Positions 47,919 through 60,300 of a stretch of DNA of 64,000 bases are shown piece by piece. Under the pieces are notes generated by a model, which saw nothing but the letters and a program-made list of their open reading frames with translations, was not told the origin of the DNA and searched no databases. The DNA is from Alisma plantago-aquatica (lineage: Eukaryota; Streptophyta; Magnoliopsida; Alismatales; Alismataceae). Within the stretch, counting starts at the first letter, position 1; every line of letters starts with the position of its first letter. The stretch spans positions 966,205,281 to 966,269,280 of the forward strand of contig OY856412.1 in the NCBI GenBank assembly GCA_963693085.1. The letters run 5' to 3'. Both the position numbers and the translations under genes were made by a program.

Positions 47919-50900
47919 TTTTTGTAGTGTATGAACTTGTGATCATGTGTATGTTATTCCTAAGGTATGATATTACTTGTATCAGGTTATTTTGACAACC
48001 TATGGTGCTAAGCACCTATCAAATAATGGTCAATTTTAGGGTTTAAAGCTGATTTCTTCTATAAACCATGACCCGATGATGGTACCATTGCAACAACCCT
48101 ATGGTTTTGTATTCATAACAACTGATGGTTGTGATCAAGGGTGTCAAATGATGGTGACAACCTATGTTCACCCCCTTAGGTCAGGTTTTGTATCAATTAG
48201 AAGTATAATGATCAACCATTAAGTACCTTATTGATGCTATCAATCAATGTTGACATTAGCTTAATATTTGATGTTGATTAATGAATATAGTGTTGATCTA
48301 ACAACCTATGGTCATTTCATGATCACTAATGATGGTGGATCAGGTCTCTACAACCTATTTTGAGTTAAGCAATGTAGTTGTATTATCAATTAAGCCTTAT
48401 ACAAATGGTTTCTTGGGTCACTTGATGCAATGGTCAGACTTATACTGTAATTGATGGTTTTAGCATATGAACTTGACCCAATGGTCAAGATCTAATGTTT
48501 ATTCCTCCAATAAATTGAAATGATAGCTAATGTAATATGTTGGTACTAATAATGTGATTTAAATGGTTTCCTTTATATGATCAACTTAAGGATCTTACTT
48601 GTTGACAATGGATGGCTTGTTCTAAAGAATGGAACTTTTTCTCGATTGTGGGTTTTACCTTACTTACAATGGAACTTTTTGTGATTCCTAGGGTTAGATG
48701 GTGACTCTTTATAAAGAACAAATCATGGACTTCATAGGTGGTTTATCCAAGGTGTTTACTTATGTAAACAACCACAAGTATTACCTTTTAAAAATCTAAT
48801 GGTTCTGGGTGACATAGTGGTATGGTGATACATGTTGAATGATGATGAAACAAATGGAGGGTTACCCTTTATAAGGTAGTCTTACCTATTCACCCATATT
48901 TATAGAAGGGATGATAACCATATTGTGTTGATATGTAACCATAATGAGGTATAGCTTGTTATACCTAGCTTTAATATAACTAAATGATGGTAATTGGGTA
49001 TGAATAGTCCTTGAATGACTAATACAATCATGGAGTACTCTATTATTGTTGAAACCCTAGTATGCTATAACCTGGTGGTTACACCTTGATTTATGTGTGG
49101 GTTCATACTTGAGAATAGTATGGAATGTGATGGTGATGCTTCACCTTATGCATCCATGTTCTAATGGGGATATCGTGAGTTAGGGTTTGGGTATGAGTGT
49201 TGATTGGTAACATTGATATAATTTATCATGTTGAACCTAACTCGAATGCAATTAGATAAAGATGAGTATTCATGTTTAACATTCTTATATGATGGAATGA
49301 CGATGGAATAACCTCCTTAACATGATCATAACCTTAACGTCTTAATTGATGGTTATCATAGCCACATGGTTGATAGTTTCTTATACTAAACATGTGCATT
49401 ATGAATATGATGAGTGTTAATCATATCTAGATTCCTTACATGTTGATGTAATAAAGGAATGTTCTTAATGTTAATATAACCATTCTATGATTGTTTATGA
49501 ATACCACCTAGCTCATAAATACAATATTGTGCTGATCTGGTGTATTATATATAATTGATGTTGTTGAGCCTTGTTATAAGGCATGCAAAGATAATGATGA
49601 TCTTGTAGGGAATAATATGATGGTATTAATGACCTTTGGGCATGGTTGAGCCCTGAATGAGTGTAATACTCTTATGTTGATAAGGGTTGATACCCGGTGA
49701 TATTGTGAAAAGGATTTATATCTTGTGATAGTATGATGACTAGTGTGGTCTCATGAATGGAAAGTGAATAGTACCATGTGATGATGAGATGAGAAATTAT
49801 GTTTCACATATTTTATATCTTTTCAAAGTTTTGATATTTATATGCTTTTTAGAAATGAATTAGGGTTTGTATGTCCACTTGTTTGATGCATCCTTAATTC
49901 ACCCAATTGGCATAACTAATCAAGTGCGACTCTAATAATGTAGTGTCCTATGCCATAGAACCATCTTCAGTGTCAGAACTTGCTGGATGGTGAAATGAGT
50001 ATTCCTAAGGAAAACTTGGAGTGCATACTGTTGAGTATGTGGGGGTGGTAGGTTGAGGATATATCCTTATCATTCACAATGCAGATTGTGGAGGATTGTG
50101 GAGGTTGGATATGGTCATGCCTCATACATCTGATGTGATTGAGAACGGCTCCGATCGTGTCTCGTTGATTATAACATGATGTGATTAGAGGACAACTGCA
50201 GTTGTACCTCAGTGATTGGGTTTGAATACCCTAGTTTCTAGTGTTGTGACCTGTACCAAGGTCGGACTAGTGGTTATCAGCTTGATTATATGTCACTGTG
50301 GTGGCAGCTTTGACTGATATGTCACTGCCTTTTTACTCGTACTGACCGAGGGGAAGAGATCTTAGGATACCGACACTCCTAGATCTTGTACGGAACCGAA
50401 TAGCCCTTCACAGGGGTTAGTTGGACTTTGAATGGTACGATTCAAATTCCCCAGGGGGTAATAAAAGATGTAATACAACCGTGTAACATATTTTTTTAGG
50501 GTTATACACAATGTTTCACATTGGATGATAACCCTTGTTTGTTATCTTTATATAAAGATGATGCTTAGTGTAATTAAGAGATATTAGATATACTTAGGTT
50601 GTAGATATGCTTAAGATTGTAGATGCGTACATACAATAGCTATGATTTTGTTGACAACTATATTGCTATGACTGATTATAATCATGATGATAGATATCTC
50701 ATGTTGTTTGTTATGTTTAGCATGCTAGTCATGCCTTTATAACTAGAGATGCATATACTGCTAATCATGCTTATCCAGGTAGTTGTGCTTATGTTGTTAG
50801 CTCTTATTATGATGTTGATATGTTCAACCAATTAAACATGCTCATGTTGTTAACTATGCTATGTTACTAGACTTGCTCATGATGCTAGAACTGCATATGC

Positions 50901-51575
50901 TATTGAATTGCTTATATTGTCAACAAGATAAAGGATGATAGTCTGGCTAATGATGATAGTTATTATCTGCTCCTTTATGTATTTTGTTAATCATAATTAC
51001 TATTGATCTTATTTGTTATATCTAATTAAACTACTTAACTATTTAATTACTTAAAGATGTTGTAATCAATAAATGTTGTGGGAGGTTATATATCTTGCTG
51101 GGACAAGGGTCTCACCCTTGTGGTTTGCCACACTTTTTTAGGTAATTGGAAGTGACGAAAATAAACATGCGGAAGCAAAGAGGAGCTATAGTAATGAATC
51201 TTTGAGAATGTTTTTAGATGTGTAGTGTGTCCTAGAGTCGTCCCTGTACTCTCAGGTCCGGGCAGGAAAACTTTGTATATGGAGTTTCAAACAAATTGAA
51301 CTTTTGTTAGCATGTTAATGTGTGTTTGTGTGGCATATATGAATATTGTTATCCTATGTATATATGTTATGGCTAAGGAAATAGAACAATTTGTATCAAA
51401 TTCTTGGCATAGTATGGATACAAGAAACATATTGGGGTCTTATGCAAATGTTTCTGAGAAGGTACTAATGTTGAAATCAATTTTAATTTACCCATATTTT
51501 TGGGTATGTGATTAATTAGTGATTAATTGTGTTTTATGTTTTGAGTAATCTTGTTTCGTGTAACGGGTTCTCACA

Positions 51576-51756
51576 GTTGGTATCAGAGCTTTAGGTTCAC
51601 TAAGTCTATATGAACACTAGGACTTAAGACTAGGATGATGTCTAACTTAGGAATGTGACACAAAAACATGGTGCATACTGCCTAATCTCAGTGCTTGCAA
51701 GGATGCCCTAGCCAGGTATTCAATTATTGAAGAAAAGGTAAGTATGGAACTCTTAG
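51576..51756 (+). other. Internal region of element A with primer-binding site, cut by element D
   Basis: TGGTATCAGAGC at 51578-51589 is a perfect initiator-Met tRNA complement, two bases after the LTR. The following TTTAGGTTCACTAAGTCTAT closely matches the start of the B interior (CTAGGTTCACTGAGTCTAT at about 57258). A and B are therefore related families. The region ends at 51756 where D begins; no gag codons are reached. Confidence 0.8.
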
Positions 51757-52480
51757 TGTAACGACCTTGCCTCCTAGTAACCCCCAATTAAGGGAGACCA
51801 AGAGGTCAGAGCCGTTATCCCAATTTCCAGATCAAAGGTTCAACAAATAATCAATAATAATTATCCAATTCTACTAAACTAAACTGAAAGGTAGTAATAA
51901 AAATTAACTTTGCATACCTTTTTCAAAAACTTGGATATCTACTTTGATCCACATCTAGAGTCTATTCTAACTAATCCTCCTTTGTACTTTAATACTCATT
52001 TAATTCCACATATGCCACTTTACTGTTTGTTCTTTTCACTTGAACCTAAACGTCAAAAAACAAAATGTTGGTCAGCACGAAGCTGGTATGTGGGGGAAAC
52101 AATAATCTTACAATTAACCATAACAACATATTGCAGTCAATTGCAGTTTAACAAACAACTTTAAGTTTTAAATATAACTGCGCGATCCATACTTACCCTA
52201 TCCTCTACGTTGTCCCTGTAGTGGACCTGGATGCTATCTTCCTTATGGTAGATCCCCATTAAACCCCTCATGATCCTACCTAACAGGTGAATCAATTTCT
52301 AGGGTTGAGTCACATGGTACTACCCGTAGGTAGCCCACTCCTTAACTCATGGTGCGCTAAAGCGTTGTATGGCACTACACGTAGGTAGCCCAATCCCTAA
52401 CTCTTGATAACCTAGACCTTGCTCTAGGTTACCCTCTTTTAGCCTTTGTAAAGCCACAGAGGAGGACCCGGATCTAATCC

Positions 52481-52563
<83 letters not shown>

Positions 52564-52713
52564 CATAGTCACTTTATAGTTGCATGAAATAAAAGTCATC
52601 CAAGTAGTTATTTTCAGGAAATTGATACAAATGTTCAGGAATCACCGTGAAACTAAAGTGATTAACCATAAGCGTAACCACATACCTGTCAGGATGATTT
52701 GAGATAGAATAAT
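51757..52713. repeat. Element D: LTR fragment related to E2, cut by element B
   Basis: Starts TGTAACGACCTTGCC. For about 260 bp it matches the E2 LTR, including ACCCCCAATTAAGGGAGACC and CTTTGCATACCTTTT-like words. It then diverges in a part with CCCTGTAGTGGACCTGG and an AT microsatellite. By analogy with E2 the LTR would be on the minus strand, so this would be the downstream LTR of a minus-strand element. The remainder should lie beyond the right edge of the window, after B. Confidence 0.65.
52484..52555. repeat. (AT)n microsatellite, about 36 units
   Basis: Uninterrupted AT dinucleotides for about 72 bp inside the element D fragment. The length in the assembly may be imprecise. Confidence 0.95.
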
Positions 52714-53293
52714 TGTAAGGACCCTGACCTTTGTTTTGGGCTTACTCTGTTTGTTTTGCCTAAACCTTATGCTTGGTTTCTTGCTAATCATCTTTAGTGA
52801 TGATTAGGGTTTGCTTGTGCTTAGTTGAGAGCTGGAGGTGCTACTTGCAAAATAACCTAAGATAGGGTTGGAGAGCAAGTTTGTCACCTTGAGAGATGTC
52901 TTTCTCTCTCTCTCTTTGCTTCCTCTAGGGTCGAGAGGGAGGTTTGGGCTCGTGCCTTGGGTTGTCTTGGGCTTGGTTGAGCTCTTTTGGGGCCTTGTTT
53001 TTCCTTGTTTGGGCCTTGCCTTGCTTGGTTGAGCCCTGTATTGGGCAAGGATGCTTTGTATTGGCCATGGGGTATCGCCCATGGGGGTGTGTTGGCCATG
53101 GAAGAGTAGTGTGTCGGCCTTTGACCTTTGTTGACCTCCTTTCCTTGGTTGTGTCACCCTAGATTGGACATGTGGCCGAACCTTGTTTGAGTGGTGGCAT
53201 GACATGTGCATGAGTTTTGCAAGGTGGTAAAACGTGTGGACAAGTGTCCCTTGGTAAGGTGACACCTTGCCTTGGTTTAACCTTGACCCCCAT

Positions 53294-53302
53294 CTATATA
53301 TG
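53294..53302 (+). promoter_or_regulatory. TATA box of the B LTR
   Basis: CTATATATG within CCCCCATCTATATATGCC lies 580 bp into the LTR. It is repeated exactly at about 62574 in the 3' LTR. Confidence 0.65.
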
Positions 53303-53886
53303 CCTTGCTTTTATCTTCCTTAGGAACCCTTTAGCTCTTTGTTACTCCTCTCTTCCTTGTGTGCACGATACACCTCTCCCTTGCAACCTTTGGTGGACGA
53401 TACCCTTGAAGGAGCTAAGGTTGGTGGTTGATCCCCTTGAAGGAGTTCTTCTTCTTCTTCCTTTAGCTTGGTGGCTGAATCGTAGGTGGGTCTTGCTCTT
53501 TGGTAAGCATCTTCCCTCTCTCTTTAGCATCTTCTTCTCCATCTTGCCTACTCTTCGGCCATGGTGGTTATGCTTCTTGTTCCTTTTCTTGAGGTGGCCG
53601 AAGTGGTGAGCTTGGAGCTAGGAGCTTGAAGCTTGGAGCTTTGGAGCTTTAGGAGTTTTGCTTAAGGTGGGTTACATAACTTCTAACCCTAGATATACTA
53701 CCTTCTCTATGTTGCATGTTTCATAGATGATGATGATCGGCCATTGCATGTTATGCTTCTTGATCTAGTATATGTTGTTGATCTTATGGATCTAATAAGC
53801 ATGATGTTTTTGTTGTTGTTGATGGTTTATATGCCTTTACACCTAGTTATCCGAACCATGGTTTAGGGTTTCCTTGTTAGGCAATA

Positions 53887-54130
53887 CTCTTTTCTCTCCT
53901 TGGTCTAGAGAAGTGAGTTTGAGCTCTAGTAATGTGGGCAATACCCCTCTCTCGATTAGGTTGAGAGGTGAGCTTGTATTCTAGTTTATTGAGCAACACC
54001 GTCCTCTCACCATGGATTTGAGAGGTGAGCTTTTGGATAGATGATGACCCATGTTGAGGTGGATCCTTGTGGTTTCCTGATTTGTGATAGAGTTTGTGCA
54101 AAACCCCTCTCTCTTAGTTGTTGAGGGGTG
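53887..54130 (+). repeat. Array of four short hairpins in the B LTR leader
   Basis: Each hairpin has a pyrimidine arm, a loop of 8-12 bases, and a purine arm ending GAGAGGTGAG or similar. Approximate positions are 53887-53917, 53944-53970, 54002-54026 and 54103-54130. Examples are CCCTCTC with GAGAGG, and CCCCTC with GAGGGG. The homologous array is at 63142-63390. In the fourth hairpin the two LTRs differ in both arms in ways that keep pairing (CCCCTC/GAGGGG against CCTCTC/GAGAGG). Confidence 0.6.
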
Positions 54131-54249
54131 ATCCGACCTTCTTGATCAATTAGGGTTTGGAGCCTTTGTGCTTGAGGTTGAAGATGATCTTGTGGGGTTG
54201 TGCCTTGCATTATATGACCTTGGAGTTGTGCTGCTCTATAGCCCTGTTT

Positions 54250-55200
54250 GGAGTTGTACCCTTGGGCGACACACCTTGTTGAGATAGTTGACTTGGTGCC
54301 CATTATGATTTGGCTGATATGGATCCTAGTAGGCTATCCTTGTATTGGGTGATAGGGTTTAGTTGTGGTGATGCACAATATGTCCTTGAGGTGTAATCCT
54401 TGGTAGATATGCTTTCTTGGGCGTTTGGATGTCCCTTGTATCCCTGGCCGATATGCCTAGTTGAAGCTTAGTTGGTGCCCGTTATGGTCCCTTTGTCGAT
54501 ACCCTTGGTGGAGTTGATGGATGGGTGATACACCTATGATGTGTGGCTGATACACCTTGTATAGGTGGTTGCCTGATACATCCATGTAGAGAGGACTTTT
54601 GATACACTCCCTTGTCTATAGGTGGTCTTGGCCAATAGGCTTTGATAGCTTGGTGCTCGGCACGGCCTTGGCCGTTATCCTTGTTTTGATGAGCTTGGGT
54701 GATATGGTATAGTGCCCATGACGGCTTTGGTTGATACCACCATGTCTTAGTTGATCTTTGACTTATATGAAGTGTTGGACGATATGGCTTCATGCCCGAC
54801 ATGCTAACCCTAGGATGTTGGTTGTTATGATGCTTCATGGCCATGCACGACACCATTCTTGGGCGTCATGGGTACCCTGGCCGATAGGGTTAACCCTCAT
54901 ATGATGCTGAGATGGTTGCACAATAGGGGCACCTTGGGCGACACCCCTTTGGTCGATATGGCTCATGTTGAAGGTTAGCCTGAAAGTGAAACCTAACCTT
55001 AACCTTAGCTTGGTGCATGTTAGACCCTTGACCGATAGCCATGGTAGTGTTGCATGTTATACCTTGGTGATGGCTGCCCGACACCATGAGTGCTAATGGA
55101 ACCTTGATGCATGTTAGAGGATGTGCAGTGTTTGGATGATATGGTGGTGAGTTGCTTTAGGGTTTGGAACCCTAGCCGGTACACCCTTTAGTGAGTGTTG
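54250..55200 (+). repeat. Array of degenerate GGCCGATA words in the B LTR
   Basis: The word TTGGCCGATATGG and its variants (TTGGTGATA, GGTCGATACC, GGACGATATGG, GCCCGACACC, GACCGATAGCC) recurs about twenty-five times at irregular 20-60 bp spacing. It occurs only on the plus strand as far as seen. The same pattern appears from about 63470 to the window end. Confidence 0.55.
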
Positions 55201-57245
55201 TAGGATTTTTGGTGAGGGCTCTGATAACTCGGAATGTATATAGTTGATAGTTCTATATTAATAATGATAACACAAGTGATATGATGTAATCATCTTGAAT
55301 CCTACAACTATGATGATGAGATAAGATGATAGGTGGTGAACCAGGTATGTTTGGAAAGATATGATGTTGCTACACATGATGGTGTGACACATGCATATGG
55401 TTGCAAATATAAGGAATAATATATGCCCATGATAAATAATAATAATATGAATGATAAAATTTATGTGTGATATACTCATGGATGCTTCTTTATACTTGAT
55501 AGCATGGTCATTCTATTAATCCATGATGGCTTCAGTAATCCCTGCAAATGTGTATACTAACCATGTAGGTATTTCATGTGGATTCATAGCCTGGTAAGAG
55601 CTATGAGATATATGTGCTTCGACTAGCACAATGTGATGATAATCCTTGTTAATAAAATAACAAGTTGATAGGTCTGAGGACCTGATATAAGGCTGAGTGC
55701 CTAGTTGAGGTGTTATCCTCTGATGATGAGATAAGGGATGCATTCCCAGGATGTTGATGCATGATTATGATGCCTTGAGAGGCAGTGGTTGATATCATGA
55801 GGGATTGAGGTCCCATGATAGTATGTTTATGTCAATAATGATGTAATGCTATAAGGCTATGTTATACTTTGTTTTGCCTCAACAATTGGCTTAAAATATA
55901 CTAATCAATTATAGATGAACCTATCAAGTAGTTTTCCCTGGCCATAGATCCATTACCGCCAGTATTTGGTGATGGTGAAATAGGTTTATCCTACGGGATT
56001 ACCTGGGGCGCATATTGTTGAATATGCGAGGTTTCCTCTAGCCTAATATAGGAGGGTTGGGTGCAACTGTGGTTGCATACTCAGGATATATGGAGCATGG
56101 TGAACATACCCATGGCTCAGGATATGTGTTGATGAGCATGATGCATTCATGGCTTAGATGTATGTACTAGCACCTATGATGAGGTGATCTAGAGATATGG
56201 GTAGCTTGCGGAGCTGACCCAGAGGTTGAGGCCCTATAAGCATAAGACTGCGGTCTTGCTTGATGATTCGTGTACTGACCATGAGAAGGTGAGGTCATGG
56301 AGTCCGGATCTCTTTAGACCTTGTATGGCACCAGATTGGGCTTCACAGCCAATGGTTGGACTTGAGCAGGGAAGGCTCACCTCCTCAGGGCATAATAAGA
56401 CGTAATCTAGTCGAATAAGTATATCTTTCTTAGAGCAAAAACAGAACATTGATTAAGGCCTTGCTTATATAGTTGATCTAGTTAAACCTTATAGATATGT
56501 GTACAATCCCTATATCTTGTGATAAGTTCTTATAAAGCTTATCTTGTCTATCATGTTCCATAAAGAAATACTTGGTTATATGCCTCCCGGATATCTTAGT
56601 GAGCTTGATGGTAATAATAGCTTTGCTTAGTATGTTGTTCTTTTTATACACTTTATCAGTTATTTGTTGTTATCTACTTTAACTTTTGAGGTTTTATAGT
56701 TGTAGTGGGGAGTTATGTTTCTCGTTGGGACTGTGTGTCTCACCCTGCTGGTTTACACCCTTTTTAGGTGATTGCTCTAGACGCAGTGGTGGTCGTGAGG
56801 TTGCGGCCGAGCAGCAAGAAGAGCAGTAGAAGGCAAGAGATGGACATGTTGTTGTTTTGGTGTTTTGTAGTAGAGTCTTAGAAGTCATCCCTGTACTCTC
56901 AGGTCCTTGGAAGTGTTTTGACGATGTTTCACGATGTTTAGCTTCTGTAATTTTTGTATACCCTGCTGCTGGCCGTACGTGGCCGTTCTGTATGTATAAA
57001 TAGGTGATGAACTAATATGCGATGTTGCGACAGTGGGTGGCTTTAAGTGGTGAACATATCAGGCAGGTGATCTTGAATATATTATATATGACATGATCTT
57101 CTTGCAGGGTCTGGATGCAAAATTTCTCTCATTTATGCTTACCGCAATCAGTTTTAATTAACCTATGTTTTCGGTAATATATGGTTCTGCACGTTTTCGC
57201 GTGTCTTCTCATTGTCTGTGTGATGGCGGGGTGTCACAGTTGGTT

Positions 57246-57257
57246 TGGTATTAGAGC
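57246..57257 (+). promoter_or_regulatory. B primer-binding site (initiator-Met tRNA, one mismatch)
   Basis: TGGTATTAGAGC differs from TGGTATCAGAGC by one C-to-T change. It lies seven bases after the LTR end, with an extra TTGGT just before it. Confidence 0.85.
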
Positions 57258-57370
57258 TCTAGGTTCACTGAGTCTATTGGGATCTAGGACTAGGTTTGCG
57301 TATGTTCTTGTGAGTTTCCTAGATTTTCTTACAATAACCTTCTGCCCTCAGCAGAAGATAAAGCTTAAAG

Positions 57371-60300
57371 ATGTCTGGAAACTATGAAGAACATGCTGCC
57401 AAGAGCAGTGATGCTACATCAGTTGATGGAGTAGGAGGGCAGGCACATGGAGATCGGGTGCCTGAGGTCCCCCAACTTGACCCAGCCATTCTTGAAAACC
57501 CTGCCTACCAACAGCTTATGGGGCAGTTAATGGCTACGATGAATCACATGGTAGAACGAGTGACAGTGCCTCAGCTAAGAGCACAGGCTCCCCATGGTGA
57601 AACATCGGGTATTGGGAAGACCTTTGAGTGGCTTCACTGAGTTGGAACTTCAGATTATGCTGGAACGGCTGATCCAGCAGATGCTAATCTGTGGCTGATA
57701 GGTCTTGAGAAGGCCTTCCGTATCCTCGACATCCCCAAAGTAGACAAAGTCAAGCACGCAGTATACCTTCTGAAGGGTAGTGCTGGCCACTGGTGGGCCA
57801 TCGAGGAGGAGAAGCGACCCGGTGAGGAGATCAGTTGGGAGATCTTCCGGTGAGAGTTTGTCTATATATACTTTCCAAAGACGTATCTGGATGAGAAGAT
57901 CAAGCAGTTTGAGCATCTACGCCAAGGAACGATGACCATCACTGAGTATGAAGCCAAGTTCATGGACTTGCTGAGGTTTTGTCCTCACATGGCAGCAATA
58001 GATGATGAGCGAATCAGATAGTTTGAGAAAGGTTTGAGTGCTTAGTCGTCGACACCTGCTGCTACTTTAGAGAATCGGGAGCGGTTTGACATGTTCGTAG
58101 AGTCCGTCCGTAGGATTGAACAGTCTGTTAGGGAGAAAAGGGAGTCCATGACCAGGAAAAGGCCTGCTCAGTTATAGGGACAGAGATTTGGTGGCTTCAA
58201 GAAGTCAAGGTTTTTAGCACCTTCCATGATGAGAGGTTCTAGTGCACCATCACAGTGGTCTCCGAGTAAGGGAATAGGTCATGTTTCTTCACCATCGAAG
58301 GAGCATAGTACAACTTCTGTGGATAGACGGGGCATTTAAAGTCAAATTGCCTAAGAAGAGACGTTGAAGTAACACAACAGCTGAGACAGAATCAACAAGG
58401 ATCAGACAGATAGCAGCCCAGTGCTAGCAGAGGGTGAGGATGCGGTCAAGCGTCACAAGTGGAATCGTCTGCTCAAGGAAGCAGAGGACGTGGACAACAA
58501 GCAACAACTCGATTCTAAGCTATGAGTCAGTCGGAGGCGATAGTGAACCCGTGAGTGGTGACAGGTCAAATGGAGTTATTTCATTATGATTTGTCTTCTT
58601 CTTGCTTTATATCTATTTTGGTTGACCTGGGTGATACACACTCTTTTATTGCACATAGTCTTCTTGATAACTGTCCTTTACATGTTACTGTTGTTAGAAA
58701 CCCCTCTTGATGGTTCCTCAATGCTTCGAGAAGAGTGTCCATCTTGTGTCTTCTTCTTTTTCGGGACACAATATACAAGCAGATCTTATACCACTTGATA
58801 TGCATGGATTCGATGTGATCCTTGGGATGGATACCTTAGAGAAGTATAAGGTTGTGTTGGACTATGGTTTCAAGCAGGCTGTGTTTGATGACAACGGAGA
58901 GAAGTGGATCTTCCAAGGAGATATGAAGATTCTTCCGACATGTCTAGTGTCAGCGATGGTGGTAGAAAAGTTGCTACGGAAAGGTTGTAAGGCTTTGTTA
59001 GCTCACGTTGTGGATACCAAGGTGAAAGATCCTAGCCTTGAGGAGGTGACGGTTGTCTGAGAGTTTGTGGATGTGTTTCCTGATGAGTTTCCCGATGTTC
59101 CCCCACCTCGAGAGATTGACTTCAAGATCAATCTGGTAACAGGAACACAACCAGTTGCACAGACACCGTATAGGATGGCTCCAGCAGAGATGGAAGAGTT
59201 GAAGAAGCAATTACATGAGTTGTTGGAGAAAGGCTTCATCCGACCAAGCACGTCGTCTTGGGGTGCTCCAGTGTTGTTCGTTAAGAAGAAGGACAGATCG
59301 ATGTGGCTATGCATAGATTACCAACAGTTGAACAAAGTTACGATCAAGAATAAGTACCCGTTGCCAAGGATAGATGATCTGTTTGATCAGTTGCGTGGTG
59401 CTACAGTGTTCTCAAAGATCGATCTACGGTCTGGGTATCATCAGTTGAGGATTAAGGCAGATGACATACCAAAGTCAGCATCTAGGATGAGGTATGGTCA
59501 CTTTGAGTTTTTGGTTATGCCGTTTGGGCTAACCAAAGCACCTACTATTTTCATGGACCTGATGAACCGAGTGTTCTGTCTGTTCCTAGATCAATTTGTT
59601 ATAGTCTTTATAGACGACATTTTGATCTATATTCGGGACATGCAAGAGCATGAGCGAAATCTTCGACAAGTGTTGACTCTTCTTTGCCAACATCAGTTGT
59701 ATGCCAAGTTCAGCAAATGTGAGTTCTAGTTGAAGGAAGTGACTTTCTTAGGTCATATGATATCTGCAGAAGGAGTCTGAGTGGAGCCTAAGAAGGTGGA
59801 GTCAGTGGCAGATTGGGAGCAACCAAAGACGCTGACAGAAGTTCATAGTTTTCTGGGTTTGGCCGGATACTACTAGAGGTTTATCAAGGACTTCAGTGCA
59901 ATCACGTTGCCGATGACAAAGCTAACCAGGAAGGATGTACCTTTTGTTTGGGATGATCATTGTCAGCAAGCTTTCCAAAGTTTGAAGGAGAAGTTGACTA
60001 GTGCTCTAGTGCTAGTGCTGCCAGAGCCTGGGAAGGGCTATGTTATTTTTTGCAATGCTTCCAAGAAAGGCTTAGGTTGTGTGCTGATGCAGGAAGATCA
60101 TGTGGTTTCTTTTGCTTCGCGACAGCTTAAGAAACATGAGGAGAACTATCTGACACATGATTTGGAGTTGGCAGCGGTGGTCCATGCGTTAAATATTTTG
60201 AGACACTATCTTTATGGGGAAGTGTGTCAGATCTTTACAGATCATAAGAACTTGAAGTATATCTTTTCACAGAGTGAGTTGAACATGCGACAACGTCATT

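Larger units (their letters stand above)
42015..47929 (-). mobile_element. CACTA (En/Spm) DNA transposon, complete ends
   Basis: CACTACAAAAA at 42015-42025 and its inverse TTTTTGTAGTG at 47919-47929 are the terminal inverted repeats. TAT at 42012-42014 and 47930-47932 is the 3-bp target duplication typical of the superfamily. Subterminal repeats of the type TTTTTGAGGGGCTA recur about eight times in 42180-42420. They appear inverted (CCCTCAAAAATAGGT) near 47850. The interior holds a minus-strand TNPA/Transposase_24-type gene. No catalytic TNPD (Transposase_21) domain was seen in the 5.9 kb, so it is probably non-autonomous. It lies inside LTR A. Confidence 0.9.
40852..51575 (+). repeat. LTR of element A (gypsy type), split by a CACTA element
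   Basis: Starts TGTAAGGCCCCTAAAC and ends GGGTTCTCACA, and is followed two bases later by a perfect initiator-Met primer-binding site, so this is a 5' LTR on the plus strand. Without the 5915-bp CACTA insert and its 3-bp duplication it is about 4806 bp, close to the LTR length of E1 and B. The ends resemble those of B (TGTAAGGACCCTGACC...GTGTCACA), suggesting related families. A TATTTAAACC word near 41138 could be the TATA box. The right-hand part (47930-51575) holds no gene. The other LTR is not in the window. Confidence 0.8.
52714..57238 (+). repeat. B 5' LTR
   Basis: TGTAAGGACCCTGACC...GGGGTGTCACA. The first 2.0 kb is matched by 61998-64000 with scattered differences. The U3 part has a TATA box at 53294. 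The long transcribed part holds four hairpins (53887-54130), an array of GGCCGATA-like words (54250-55200) and AT-rich sequence. Frames in it, such as the 130-codon plus frame at 53217, recur in the other LTR only by homology. Confidence 0.93.

Noticed and set aside
52804..53265. 153-codon minus-strand frame in the B LTR
   Set aside because: Antisense to the U3 region; the homologous frame in the 3' LTR is broken. No family resemblance.
53217..53609. 130-codon plus-strand open frame in the B LTR, present again at 62497-62889
   Set aside because: It spans the TATA box, and its conservation follows from the LTRs being copies. No domain or codon signal was seen.
57181..57387. 68-codon frame across the B LTR end and primer-binding site
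   Set aside because: It crosses the LTR boundary and is replaced by the real gag start at 57371, which matches E1.
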